DNA of 7,212 nucleotides from CAYNST01 sp964399955. Its GTDB lineage: Bacteria; Pseudomonadota; Gammaproteobacteria; Pseudomonadales; Cellvibrionaceae. The DNA is taken from contig CAYNST010000148.1 of the NCBI GenBank assembly GCA_964399955.1, positions 1-7,212 of the forward strand. Direction: 5' to 3'. The position numbers and the translations under genes are program-made. The notes beneath the pieces were generated by a model that saw only the letters and a program-made list of their open reading frames with translations, was not told the origin of the DNA and searched no databases. This document shows, piece after piece, positions 1 through 4,619 of this stretch (within the stretch, counting starts at the first letter, position 1; the number at the start of each line of letters is the position of its first letter).

Positions 1-42
1 TTTGCCACGCTCGCCGTTGGCGAAGTCATATTCTTCTCGCAT
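1..42 (-). CDS. brnA: BrnA-type antitoxin, N-terminal fragment (runs off window)
   Basis: Only the first 14 residues are inside the window (MREEYDFANGERGK). This opening resembles the N-terminus of antitoxins that follow BrnT toxins. The ATG lies inside the 3' end of brnT, a 17-nt overlap, and a GGTGAGG ribosome-binding sequence sits just upstream, so translation is probably coupled to the toxin. In the known family the antitoxin binds BrnT, and its C-terminal ribbon-helix-helix part represses the operon; that part is beyond the edge here. The call rests on position and this short N-terminus, so another antitoxin class found with BrnT cannot be excluded. Confidence 0.7.
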   Translation of the reverse strand, partial: MREEYDFANGERGK

Positions 43-319
43 GGTCCTCACCCCTGGTGGCGGGTCTGGCGGAGATCAGCCGGACTATCACCGTGTCGTC
101 ATGCTGGCTGCGATAGGTATGCACGACCACCAAATAGTGCTGGCCGTTAACTTGTCCCAGTGTAATCCAGCGGTCTTCTGCGCTACTGGCGCTGTCCTCA
201 TCATAGAGGGTCAGTGCCATCGGGTCTTTGAAAACACCCGTTGCTCGCTCAAACGTTACGCCGTGCTTCTCGGCGTTACTTTGGGCCTTGCCCGGGTCCC
301 ACTCGAAATTATACTGCAT
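26..319 (-). CDS. brnT: BrnT family type II toxin
   Basis: This 97-residue protein matches the BrnT (DUF497) family, RelE-fold toxins that act as ribonucleases and inhibit translation until bound by BrnA. Visible family marks are the N-terminal FEWDPGKAQSNAEKHGVTFE, the central ED-RW-TLG segment (about residues 47-54), a hydrophobic strand around residues 62-66, and the C-terminal VRLISARPATRGE. The length is typical. The ATG is preceded by AAAGGG at suitable spacing. The toxin gene comes first and the antitoxin start overlaps its end, which is the standard brnTA order. I found no convincing sigma-70 promoter in the 105 bp before it, but that gap carries a strong palindrome (400-426) that could be the operator. 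The gene looks intact. Confidence 0.9.
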   Translation of the reverse strand: MQYNFEWDPGKAQSNAEKHGVTFERATGVFKDPMALTLYDEDSASSAEDRWITLGQVNGQHYLVVVHTYRSQHDDTVIVRLISARPATRGEDHARRI

Positions 320-399
320 GGATCAGCCCTTTGCTGTCTTGAAGGAGGGCATCTTGCCGGCGAAAAAACAGTGTTAAAAGCTGTAAGGTCGTATTTGCA

Positions 400-426
400 A
401 AACTCTATTTGCGAGAAATAGAGTTT
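400..426. repeat. Perfect 11-bp inverted repeat between the two TA modules
   Basis: The arms AAACTCTATTT and AAATAGAGTTT flank a five-base loop GCGAG. The right arm overlaps the stop codon of the RelE/ParE toxin, and the left arm ends about 80 bp before the brnT start. It is AT-rich with no clean T-run after it, so it is a poor intrinsic terminator. It could instead be an operator for brnTA, an mRNA 3'-end stabiliser or a weak bidirectional terminator. The repeat is certain; its role is not. Confidence 0.85.
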
Positions 427-745
427 AAACAATTTCCCAAGGCTTAGACTCCTGCCGGGCAAGATCGCGGCTGCCGTGCACCACGGTAACAATCAGCACA
501 ACCTCTTCCGGCTGGTTGACTTGGTACATGATCCGGTAAGCGTGAAAAATCAGTTCGCGGAGGTTCTCGCCGCCGTCATCGGCTTCCGGCACTCGCCGCC
601 CGATCTCGGGAAAGTCCGCCAGTTTATCGGTGGCTGACATCAGTTTGTCGATAAACTGGTCGGCATAGAACGGGGCATCCTTGGCGATGTAATCGCAGAT
701 GCCTTTCAGATCCTCAAAGGCAACCTCCGACCATTCAACCCTCAC
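425..745 (-). CDS. RelE/ParE superfamily toxin
   Basis: This 106-residue protein is the toxin of a type II toxin-antitoxin pair. Family marks are the N-terminal VEWSEVAFEDLKGICDYIAK (strand then helix), FPEIGRRVPE at about residues 45-54, LRELIFHAYRIMYQV at about residues 62-76 and the closing VLIVTVVHGSRDL strand. Members either cleave mRNA on the ribosome or poison gyrase, and sequence reading alone does not say which; the F-PEIGR and RELI--YRI-Y pattern fits the ParE/RelE plasmid-stabilisation group. The start is GTG, preceded by AAGGGG, and overlaps the last 11 nt of the antitoxin gene, so the two are translationally coupled. The gene looks intact. Confidence 0.9.
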   Translation of the reverse strand: MRVEWSEVAFEDLKGICDYIAKDAPFYADQFIDKLMSATDKLADFPEIGRRVPEADDGGENLRELIFHAYRIMYQVNQPEEVVLIVTVVHGSRDLARQESKPWEIV

Positions 746-935
746 GGTTACCCCTTTTGCTCATCAGCCGCCGCTTGACTTCATCGTGGGGAATGGTGCG
801 ACCTTCTTTAGCCGCCTGTAAACCGGCCTGGATTTTCTGTTTGACGTAAAGTTCGTACATGATGTCATTCAGTGTGGCCTGATCGGGCAGATGATCGATC
901 AGGCGCTTGGCTTCTTCTTTAGCGCTCAGCGACAT
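735..935 (-). CDS. Small antitoxin partner of the RelE/ParE toxin
   Basis: I place the start at the ATG preceded by GGAGG at good spacing, giving 66 residues beginning MSLSAKEEAKRLIDHLPDQA. A longer reading of the same frame to 1136 is not credible, because its upstream part is the tail of the neighbouring XRE regulator plus out-of-frame sequence. The protein is charged and helical, with a central DIMYELYVKQKIQAGLQAAK segment and an ending RTIPHDEVKRR. I know this pattern from small genes placed before RelE/ParE toxins, but give no family name. It probably neutralises the toxin encoded 11 nt into its own 3' end. Its ATG overlaps the TGA that would have ended the intact XRE gene, so all three were once a coupled operon. 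Confidence 0.8.
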   Translation of the reverse strand: MSLSAKEEAKRLIDHLPDQATLNDIMYELYVKQKIQAGLQAAKEGRTIPHDEVKRRLMSKRGNREG

Positions 936-1295
936 GGGGTGTTCCTCCAGTGTTGACAGCCGGGCTGGAAGCGGTGCTTTGAAATCACCAAATCCAGAAT
1001 CTCTTTGACCAGGCTCTTCTCTTTCTCCGGTGGCGGCCCCCTCAAACCGGCGCAACAGCTCCCGATCCTGGACATTGAGCGGAGCGGCCGCGCTCTTGGC
1101 TTCAAGGGCCAGATAATCGAGGGTAAAGTTGAACACCTCGGTCAGTTAAATCAGTACGTCCGTCGATGGCAGAGTGACTCCGCGCTCACAGGCGGAAACC
1201 CGCTTCTGGTGGGCGCCCAGCTGCTCGCCAAGCTCCCCTTGAGACCAATGGCTCTCTTGTCTGAGGTGACGTATTAGGTCACTAATTGCCAACAA
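926..1295 (-). pseudogene. XRE-family HTH regulator, broken by a nonsense codon and a frameshift
   Basis: A helix-turn-helix is clear in the first part: ISDLIRHLRQ, WSQGELGEQLGAHQKRVSA, CERGVTLPSTDVLI. A TAA at 1148-1146 then stops the frame. The same frame continues in family style as LTEVFNFTLDYLALEAKSAA and NVQDRELLRRFEGA. Near 1037-1041, a run of five Cs on the plus strand (Gs in the gene), the matching frame moves by one base, and the expected tail appears as PPEKEKSLVKEILDLVI then SKHRFQ, ending at a TGA overlapping the antitoxin ATG. An extra G in that run is the simplest frameshift. No ATG fits the N-terminus; a TTG at 1295 or 1292 is the likely start, after a weak GGTAGG. A 49-residue HTH peptide could still be made, but the full regulator cannot. 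Intact relatives would be expected to control the TA pair downstream. Confidence 0.85.
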
Positions 1296-1672
1296 CCTAC
1301 CGTTGAACCCGCGAAAGGTGGTGATTGTAGGGCGAGTTAGCCGATCCAAGGGGGCGGATCCAGAGAGAGTATAACCCAAGTCTCCGCGAGATAGACAAAG
1401 CATCCAGGGTGGGAGTACCAACAGGACGCCCAGCGTATTGAGCGGCTGATTTGAACCAGGAGTAACCTACCAGAGAGCTTTAGAATGGGTGTCCAGGCGA
1501 GAGTGACTAGGCAAGCGCAAAGAGCGGAGCAATCACGCGTCCTCAAGGAGGATCTGGGCGTGCAAGACCAGGCAAAAGCGCCGCTGATGCCACTGTTTTG
1601 CCGGCTTCTCGCTCTGCTTTGGCGATGATGGCTTGCTTGACAAACTCGTAGGGCAAGCCCACTTCGGCCGAT
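1296..1672. other. Stretch without a supported gene
   Basis: This lies between the broken XRE regulator and the second immunity-like gene. Short open frames exist on the minus strand. One runs on from the end of the immunity gene in another frame and contains VGLPYEFVKQAIIAKAERE. It has no start site of its own and no family that I recognise, so I do not call it. Apart from the weak promoter pair at 1368-1398, I see no tRNA, insertion-sequence end or T-run terminator. Confidence 0.6.
1368..1398 (-). promoter_or_regulatory. Possible promoter of the XRE/TA operon
   Basis: On the minus strand TTGTCT (-35) is followed 19 bp later by TATACT (-10), about 70 bp before the probable regulator start. 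The -10 is good, but the spacing is longer than ideal, so the call is tentative. Confidence 0.3.
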
Positions 1673-2023
1673 TTATTTTTGGCCCCAAACCAGCCAGCCG
1701 GAGACCGCCAATACCGCGAGTACGTTTCCAAATACTATCAATGCCCATCCCCAAAATTTATCGGCGGGTTTTGCATAGCTGCGCACCAGGGGGGCGTTGA
1801 TGGTGGGATCGTCTGCGCGATTGAAACGTCCGATCGGTATAGCGATGGCGTAGGCATACCAAAGTATCCGTGCTCCAGGCCCATCCCACGGGCAGGGGCG
1901 GGGAAGCCCTTCGGCTTTGATCTCACGCTCAATTCTGGACATGGTAAAGCGTCCAAAGGTTAACCACGATATTGCCATCGCAAATATTGAAGCCAAAGAG
2001 ATCCATAAAAACCAATTGGGCAT
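1673..2023 (-). CDS. Small membrane protein, putative immunity protein 2
   Basis: This 116-residue protein is a clear paralogue of the one at 2223-2570. It has a hydrophobic N-terminal helix (about 4-24), a conserved cytoplasmic-looking core with the pattern FGR--M-RIER, GLPRPC-WDGPGARI and GRFNR-DDP, a short hydrophobic WYAYAIAIPI stretch (about 55-64), and a C-terminal helix (about 91-113). I know no named family for it. The ATG follows GGAAGG/AAAGG and lies 16 nt after the stop of an orphan effector tip (2040-2159), the same arrangement as the first pair. From that context I infer immunity against a pore-forming or membrane-acting toxin. It looks full length. A generic membrane protein of unknown role is the alternative. 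Confidence 0.75.
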   Translation of the reverse strand: MPNWFLWISLASIFAMAISWLTFGRFTMSRIEREIKAEGLPRPCPWDGPGARILWYAYAIAIPIGRFNRADDPTINAPLVRSYAKPADKFWGWALIVFGNVLAVLAVSGWLVWGQK

Positions 2024-2039
2024 GAGCCTTTACCTTCCG

Positions 2040-2159
2040 CTAAAATTCTCTATCGTAAATCTTTTTTGCGGCAGTGGAACCTAACCAGTTGCCCGCAGAT
2101 GAAGCAGCTAAACCGGCTCCTACGCCTGCGCAGATCAGGATCGCCCAGCCAGCCAAGGA
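2040..2159 (-). pseudogene. Orphan C-terminal tip of a glycine-zipper effector
   Basis: In one minus-strand frame about 39 codons encode GWAILICAGVGAGLAA followed by a tail ending KKIYDREF and a stop. This aligns without gaps to the end of the full effector at 2589-3566 (GWVVLIGLGAGVGFAA, ending SLWDR): the two GW-to-DR segments have the same length, and G, W, L, I, three zipper glycines, AA and the final DR match. Upstream the frame loses similarity and soon meets a stop, and no good start or ribosome-binding site precedes it. It is therefore a displaced tip, not a complete gene. It sits 16 nt before its own immunity-like gene. The sequence differs enough from the intact effector to be a different allele, not a fresh duplication. 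Confidence 0.75.
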
Positions 2160-2222
2160 GCTTCCACACGGGCCATCAGTTCGACGCTTTCGAGACCTCG
2201 GGAAGCTCAAATGTCAGCTCTG

Positions 2223-2570
2223 TCAAAACCGCCCAACCCACCATCCATAGATTCCCAGGGAAAATATCAATAAAAATGAAATAATCAAATACCACGCTCT
2301 CCATTGGTCGTTTTGAGTCGCATTATTCTTAATTAGCAAAACATCTATGACTGGGTCATCGGTACGATTGAAGCGCCCGACTGGTAACGCGATGGCGTAG
2401 GCGTACCACATGATTCTGGCTCCAGGGCCATCCCAAGAGCAAGGCCGAGGTAGCCCATTCCTGGCAAGGTCGCGCTCGATGCGGGCCATAGACAAACGAC
2501 CAAATAAAAGCCATGAAGTGAAGAACGACATGGTCGTCGCTCCGAAAATACAGAAATACCATCCAGTCAT
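2223..2570 (-). CDS. Small membrane protein, putative immunity protein 1
   Basis: This 115-residue protein starts 18 nt after the effector stop, so it is almost certainly in the same transcript. It has an N-terminal hydrophobic helix (about 4-24), a core with FGR--M-RIER, GLPRPCSWDGPGARIMWYAY and GRFNR-DDP, and a C-terminal helix rich in I, L, F and W (about 93-111). The core is nearly identical to that of the paralogue at 1673-2023, while the two ends differ. Divergent membrane helices around a fixed core fit immunity proteins that each match one toxin variant. The 3' half is AT-richer than its neighbours, hinting at a foreign origin. I infer protection of the producer's inner membrane from the adjacent effector; no named family is recognised. 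Confidence 0.8.
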   Translation of the reverse strand: MTGWYFCIFGATTMSFFTSWLLFGRLSMARIERDLARNGLPRPCSWDGPGARIMWYAYAIALPVGRFNRTDDPVIDVLLIKNNATQNDQWRAWYLIISFLLIFSLGIYGWWVGRF

Positions 2571-2588
2571 CTTTCTAAAGCACCTGAT

Positions 2589-3566
2589 TCACTGTCGCGC
2601 TCTATCCCATAGGCTCGCCGCAAAGCTTTTGCCCGCTTTGTCAAAAATATTTGCTGCAGCGAATCCAACCCCCGCTCCAAGCCCTATAAGAACAACCCAC
2701 CCAACCGGTGTCGCACCAAGGCCTATCGCAATTAGCCCACCTACGACCGCTTTGCCGGTGCCAATGCCCACCGCCGTGCCCAGCCCAAAACCCGTCGCCT
2801 GCACCGAAGCCTCCCGCTGCCAGTTACCCCCACTGGAGTGCATACGCTGCACTTCCCGTGCCCGGAAGCCCGCATCCAATACGACCATCCCGTTGCCCAC
2901 ATAGCGGGTGCCGGTGGCCATTTTTTTGAGGTTGTTGGCTTGTTTGCCGTCGGCCACGTACAGCTGGCGGTCGCGACGTTGGGCGGCCAGCGTCAGGCCG
3001 CGTTCGGCACTGGTCAAGGCGCTGCCACGGTTCTTGCCGATGTGTGCGGCGGGCGCCATCTTTTTGAGTTCGAGTTTGAATTCTTTCTGCAGTATTGCAA
3101 AGCGGGCTTTAACTTGGTTGCGCAGCTCGGCTCTTCGCGCACTGGCCTCGCGACCTGTAGCTTTGTGGTTACGGAGTCGTACCAGGGTCTCCTGGTACTG
3201 CAGCAGGGCTTTCTGTAGCGCTGTGAGCCGGTTGTCCATGGAGCTTGCGGTAGCGCCCGCCAGGCTCGCCAGGGGTTGAAGCTCCAGGCTTGCGAAATGG
3301 CGCTGGTAGATATCCGCCAAAACAGACGTCTGATGGCCGAAGTTGTCCACCGTGTGCAACAGGTTTTGTCGTGCCTGCGGAGTGAGGCTGCTGAGCGACT
3401 GGGTGATGGCCAAGCCACAGGGATGAGCGCTGCTGCAGTAGGGCATGTCTGCCCGCATTTTGGTGCAATCCAAGGCATTGAAGCGCGCCAGTACACCGTA
3501 TTCTGGGCTAGAGGCGGGTAGATGGGTGGAATTAACGTCCTGATGTGGAAACAAAATGTTGGGCAT
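2589..3566 (-). CDS. Putative pore-forming effector with C-terminal glycine zipper
   Basis: I choose the ATG giving MPNILFPHQD because AGGA lies six bases before it; a TTG two codons upstream is less likely. The protein has 325 residues. Residues 1-80 form a globular-looking part with cysteines near 34, 44 and 50. Residues 84-172 are strongly helical and charged, probably coiled coil. Residues 207-240 include KKMATGTRYVGNGMVVLDAG, a linker type seen before membrane toxin tips. Residues 259-305 are a glycine zipper (GFGLGTAVGIGTG, GGLIAIGLG, GLGAGVGFAA) able to insert in membranes. There is no signal peptide, PAAR, VgrG, Rhs or other delivery domain. A membrane immunity-like gene follows at 18 nt, and the C-terminal tip recurs as an orphan at 2040-2159. 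I infer an antibacterial pore-forming effector, perhaps type VI cargo, but cannot name a family. Confidence 0.7.
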   Translation of the reverse strand: MPNILFPHQDVNSTHLPASSPEYGVLARFNALDCTKMRADMPYCSSAHPCGLAITQSLSSLTPQARQNLLHTVDNFGHQTSVLADIYQRHFASLELQPLASLAGATASSMDNRLTALQKALLQYQETLVRLRNHKATGREASARRAELRNQVKARFAILQKEFKLELKKMAPAAHIGKNRGSALTSAERGLTLAAQRRDRQLYVADGKQANNLKKMATGTRYVGNGMVVLDAGFRAREVQRMHSSGGNWQREASVQATGFGLGTAVGIGTGKAVVGGLIAIGLGATPVGWVVLIGLGAGVGFAAANIFDKAGKSFAASLWDRARQ

Positions 3567-3620
3567 GACCAATCCTTGCGTGTGTCACGGGGGCTGATAG
3601 AACATCCGGTGTAGCCCGCG

Positions 3621-3649
3621 ATCCTAAGCGAGGCAGGTAAAGCTGTCAA
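3621..3649 (-). promoter_or_regulatory. Sigma-70-type promoter of the effector/immunity operon
   Basis: On the minus strand a perfect TTGACA is followed after 17 bp by TAGGAT. Transcription would begin near 3614, leaving a leader of about 48 nt before the effector ATG. This is the best promoter match in the window. Confidence 0.6.
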
Positions 3650-3651
3650 CG

Positions 3652-3675
3652 ATGGCCGGCCATGCCCAAGGCATG
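3652..3675. repeat. Overlapping palindromes next to the effector promoter
   Basis: A perfect 12-bp palindrome ATGGCCGGCCAT (3652-3663) overlaps a second inverted repeat, CATGCC-caa-GGCATG (3661-3675). Both lie directly upstream of the -35 box of the effector promoter, where an activator or repressor could bind. The repeats are certain; the regulatory role is inferred from position only. Confidence 0.55.
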
Positions 3676-3759
3676 AGCCCGTCCGCCCGCAAAACATTCG
3701 GAATGATAACTATTCAGCTCACGCCCGAGTTTACCCATAGCTGCGTTAAAAGATGGTCT

Positions 3760-3782
3760 CCATCCTGTCAGGAACAGGATGG
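3760..3782. repeat. Inverted repeat with 9-bp arms
   Basis: CCATCCTGT and ACAGGATGG flank the loop CAGGA, a perfect stem in non-coding DNA. No T-run follows directly on either strand (on the minus strand TTTT comes about eight bases later), so it is at most a weak terminator. It may be an operator or the remnant of a repeat element. Confidence 0.6.
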
Positions 3783-4054
3783 AACGACTGCAATATCAGC
3801 TAATAGGACCCCCATAAACTTGACGACCGGACAGGGTTCACAGCCAGGCCGCGCGTTTGGACCGCAGCTGGGGCAAGGGTACGGCGTGCTCTTTGACGGT
3901 TTACAGGGTGGCCGAGGCGGCTTGGCATGGTGTAACGCCCAACGATTACGGATCCAGGCAAGATCCGAAATGAGGCCTATCAAAATGGGTGTCTTGGGTA
4001 ACTCCCTGGTACAGCGCACAGTGCGTCCTGGTCATTAACTGAAACGGGAAGCGG

Positions 4055-4072
4055 TTGTTACATTTGTTACAT
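4055..4072 (+). repeat. Tandem direct repeat TTGTTACAT x2, possible response-regulator site
   Basis: Two perfect 9-mers stand head to tail, and a third TGTTACA occurs at 4138-4144 next to the putative promoter. Closely spaced direct repeats of this type are the usual targets of OmpR-family response regulators. The sequence is close to, but not correctly spaced for, the RstA box. No binding protein can be named. Confidence 0.45.
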
Positions 4073-4106
4073 GCAGGGACGAGCTAAATAAAAACGCCGG
4101 AGCCCA

Positions 4107-4135
4107 TTGGATAATTCCTGAATCGGCACAATAAT
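4107..4135 (+). promoter_or_regulatory. Possible plus-strand promoter upstream of the lipoprotein-like ORF and secDF
   Basis: TTGGAT and AATAAT are separated by 17 bp. The -10 matches five of six consensus bases; the -35 is weak. Transcription would begin near 4142, upstream of the ATG at 4170. The tandem repeat at 4055-4072 lies about 35 bp before the -35. Confidence 0.3.
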
Positions 4136-4169
4136 AGTGTTACACCTTTATCCTCTTCCTCGGCCTGTT

Positions 4170-4559
4170 ATGCAGCGTTGCCCCCATACTGGTTCTCTAG
4201 GCCGCCCCTCCCCGGTAAAGCGTCTGCCTTTGGCGTGTTTGCTGCTGAGTGTGCTGGCGCTGCTGAGCGGCTGTTTCGCCAACCCCTATGGCGAGGTGCA
4301 GAAAGACGGCGGCTTCCGCAAGCAGGTGGAAGCCGGCGGGCCTGCCGGTTTGCAATCCCGGCATCTGCTGCAGGCCAAACTTCTCAAGCAAGACCGCGCG
4401 GATGCTACGGATACGGACGCTCTGCAGGGCGGTCTGCAAATTTGCATTCACACTAGCGCGGCAAGTTTGCTGCAGCGTAAGCCTTTGGGCTTCACAGCGC
4501 TTTTCCAGGCTCGCATTCACTCAGTCCCGCATAATCCTCGCGCACCACCGGCCATCTGA
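4170..4559 (+). CDS. Doubtful lipoprotein-like ORF upstream of secDF
   Basis: From the ATG this frame gives 129 residues. It contains a convincing lipoprotein signal: KR, then a hydrophobic LPLACLLLSVLALLSGC run with LSGC as lipobox (cysteine near residue 35), followed by FANPYGEVQKDGGF. After about residue 70 the composition becomes less protein-like (HTSAASLLQRKPLGF onward), and a minus-strand frame over the same bases (4197-4520) looks equally plausible there. The start has no ribosome-binding site, and the region before the signal is long for a lipoprotein. It may be a real small lipoprotein, one damaged by a frameshift, or chance. It ends 60 bp before secDF and could share its transcript. 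Confidence 0.35.
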   Translation: MQRCPHTGSLGRPSPVKRLPLACLLLSVLALLSGCFANPYGEVQKDGGFRKQVEAGGPAGLQSRHLLQAKLLKQDRADATDTDALQGGLQICIHTSAASLLQRKPLGFTALFQARIHSVPHNPRAPPAI

Positions 4560-4619
4560 AGTTAGATCATCCCGTCCCCAACCGATCATTCTTCATTTTT
4601 TCGCCTTCGAGGATTCCTC

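Larger units (their letters stand above)
3567..4169. other. Mostly non-coding stretch between effector operon and plus-strand genes
   Basis: About 600 bp between divergent units. It contains the effector promoter and palindromes, the hairpin at 3760-3782, the tandem repeat at 4055-4072 and a possible plus-strand promoter. Open frames at 3652-4038 (plus) and 3768-4019 (minus) have odd composition rich in P, R and C and no ribosome-binding site, so I do not call genes. A decayed insertion element between 3790 and 4030 is possible, but I cannot recognise one. Confidence 0.55.

Noticed and set aside
735..1136. 133-residue minus-strand reading of the antitoxin
   Set aside because: Its first half is the tail of the XRE regulator read partly out of frame; the real start with GGAGG is at 935.
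1438..1470. GGTTCAAATC resembling a tRNA T-loop on the minus strand
   Set aside because: The bases beside it do not form a T-stem, and no acceptor or anticodon arm can be drawn.
1543..1731. Minus-strand frame containing VGLPYEFVKQAIIAKAERE
   Set aside because: It overlaps the intact end of the immunity gene in another frame, has no ribosome-binding site and no family I recognise; the immunity gene is already full length, so it is not a lost extension.
3014..3697. Long minus-strand frame over the effector gene (227 aa)
   Set aside because: Rich in R, W, S and P and without family features; it is a shadow of the effector frame.
3699..3716. GAATGATAACTATTC as a possible Fur box
   Set aside because: The half-sites do not match the GATAAT pattern or symmetry well enough.
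1484..3993. Ten-base match AATGGGTGTC at 1484-1493 and 3984-3993 flanking the effector block
   Set aside because: A window of this size is expected to contain many 10-mer repeats by chance, and the flanks do not extend the match.
4197..4520. Minus-strand frame antisense to the lipoprotein-like ORF
   Set aside because: GTG start without a ribosome-binding site, and its second half is the plain reverse of the signal peptide; not strong enough to call.
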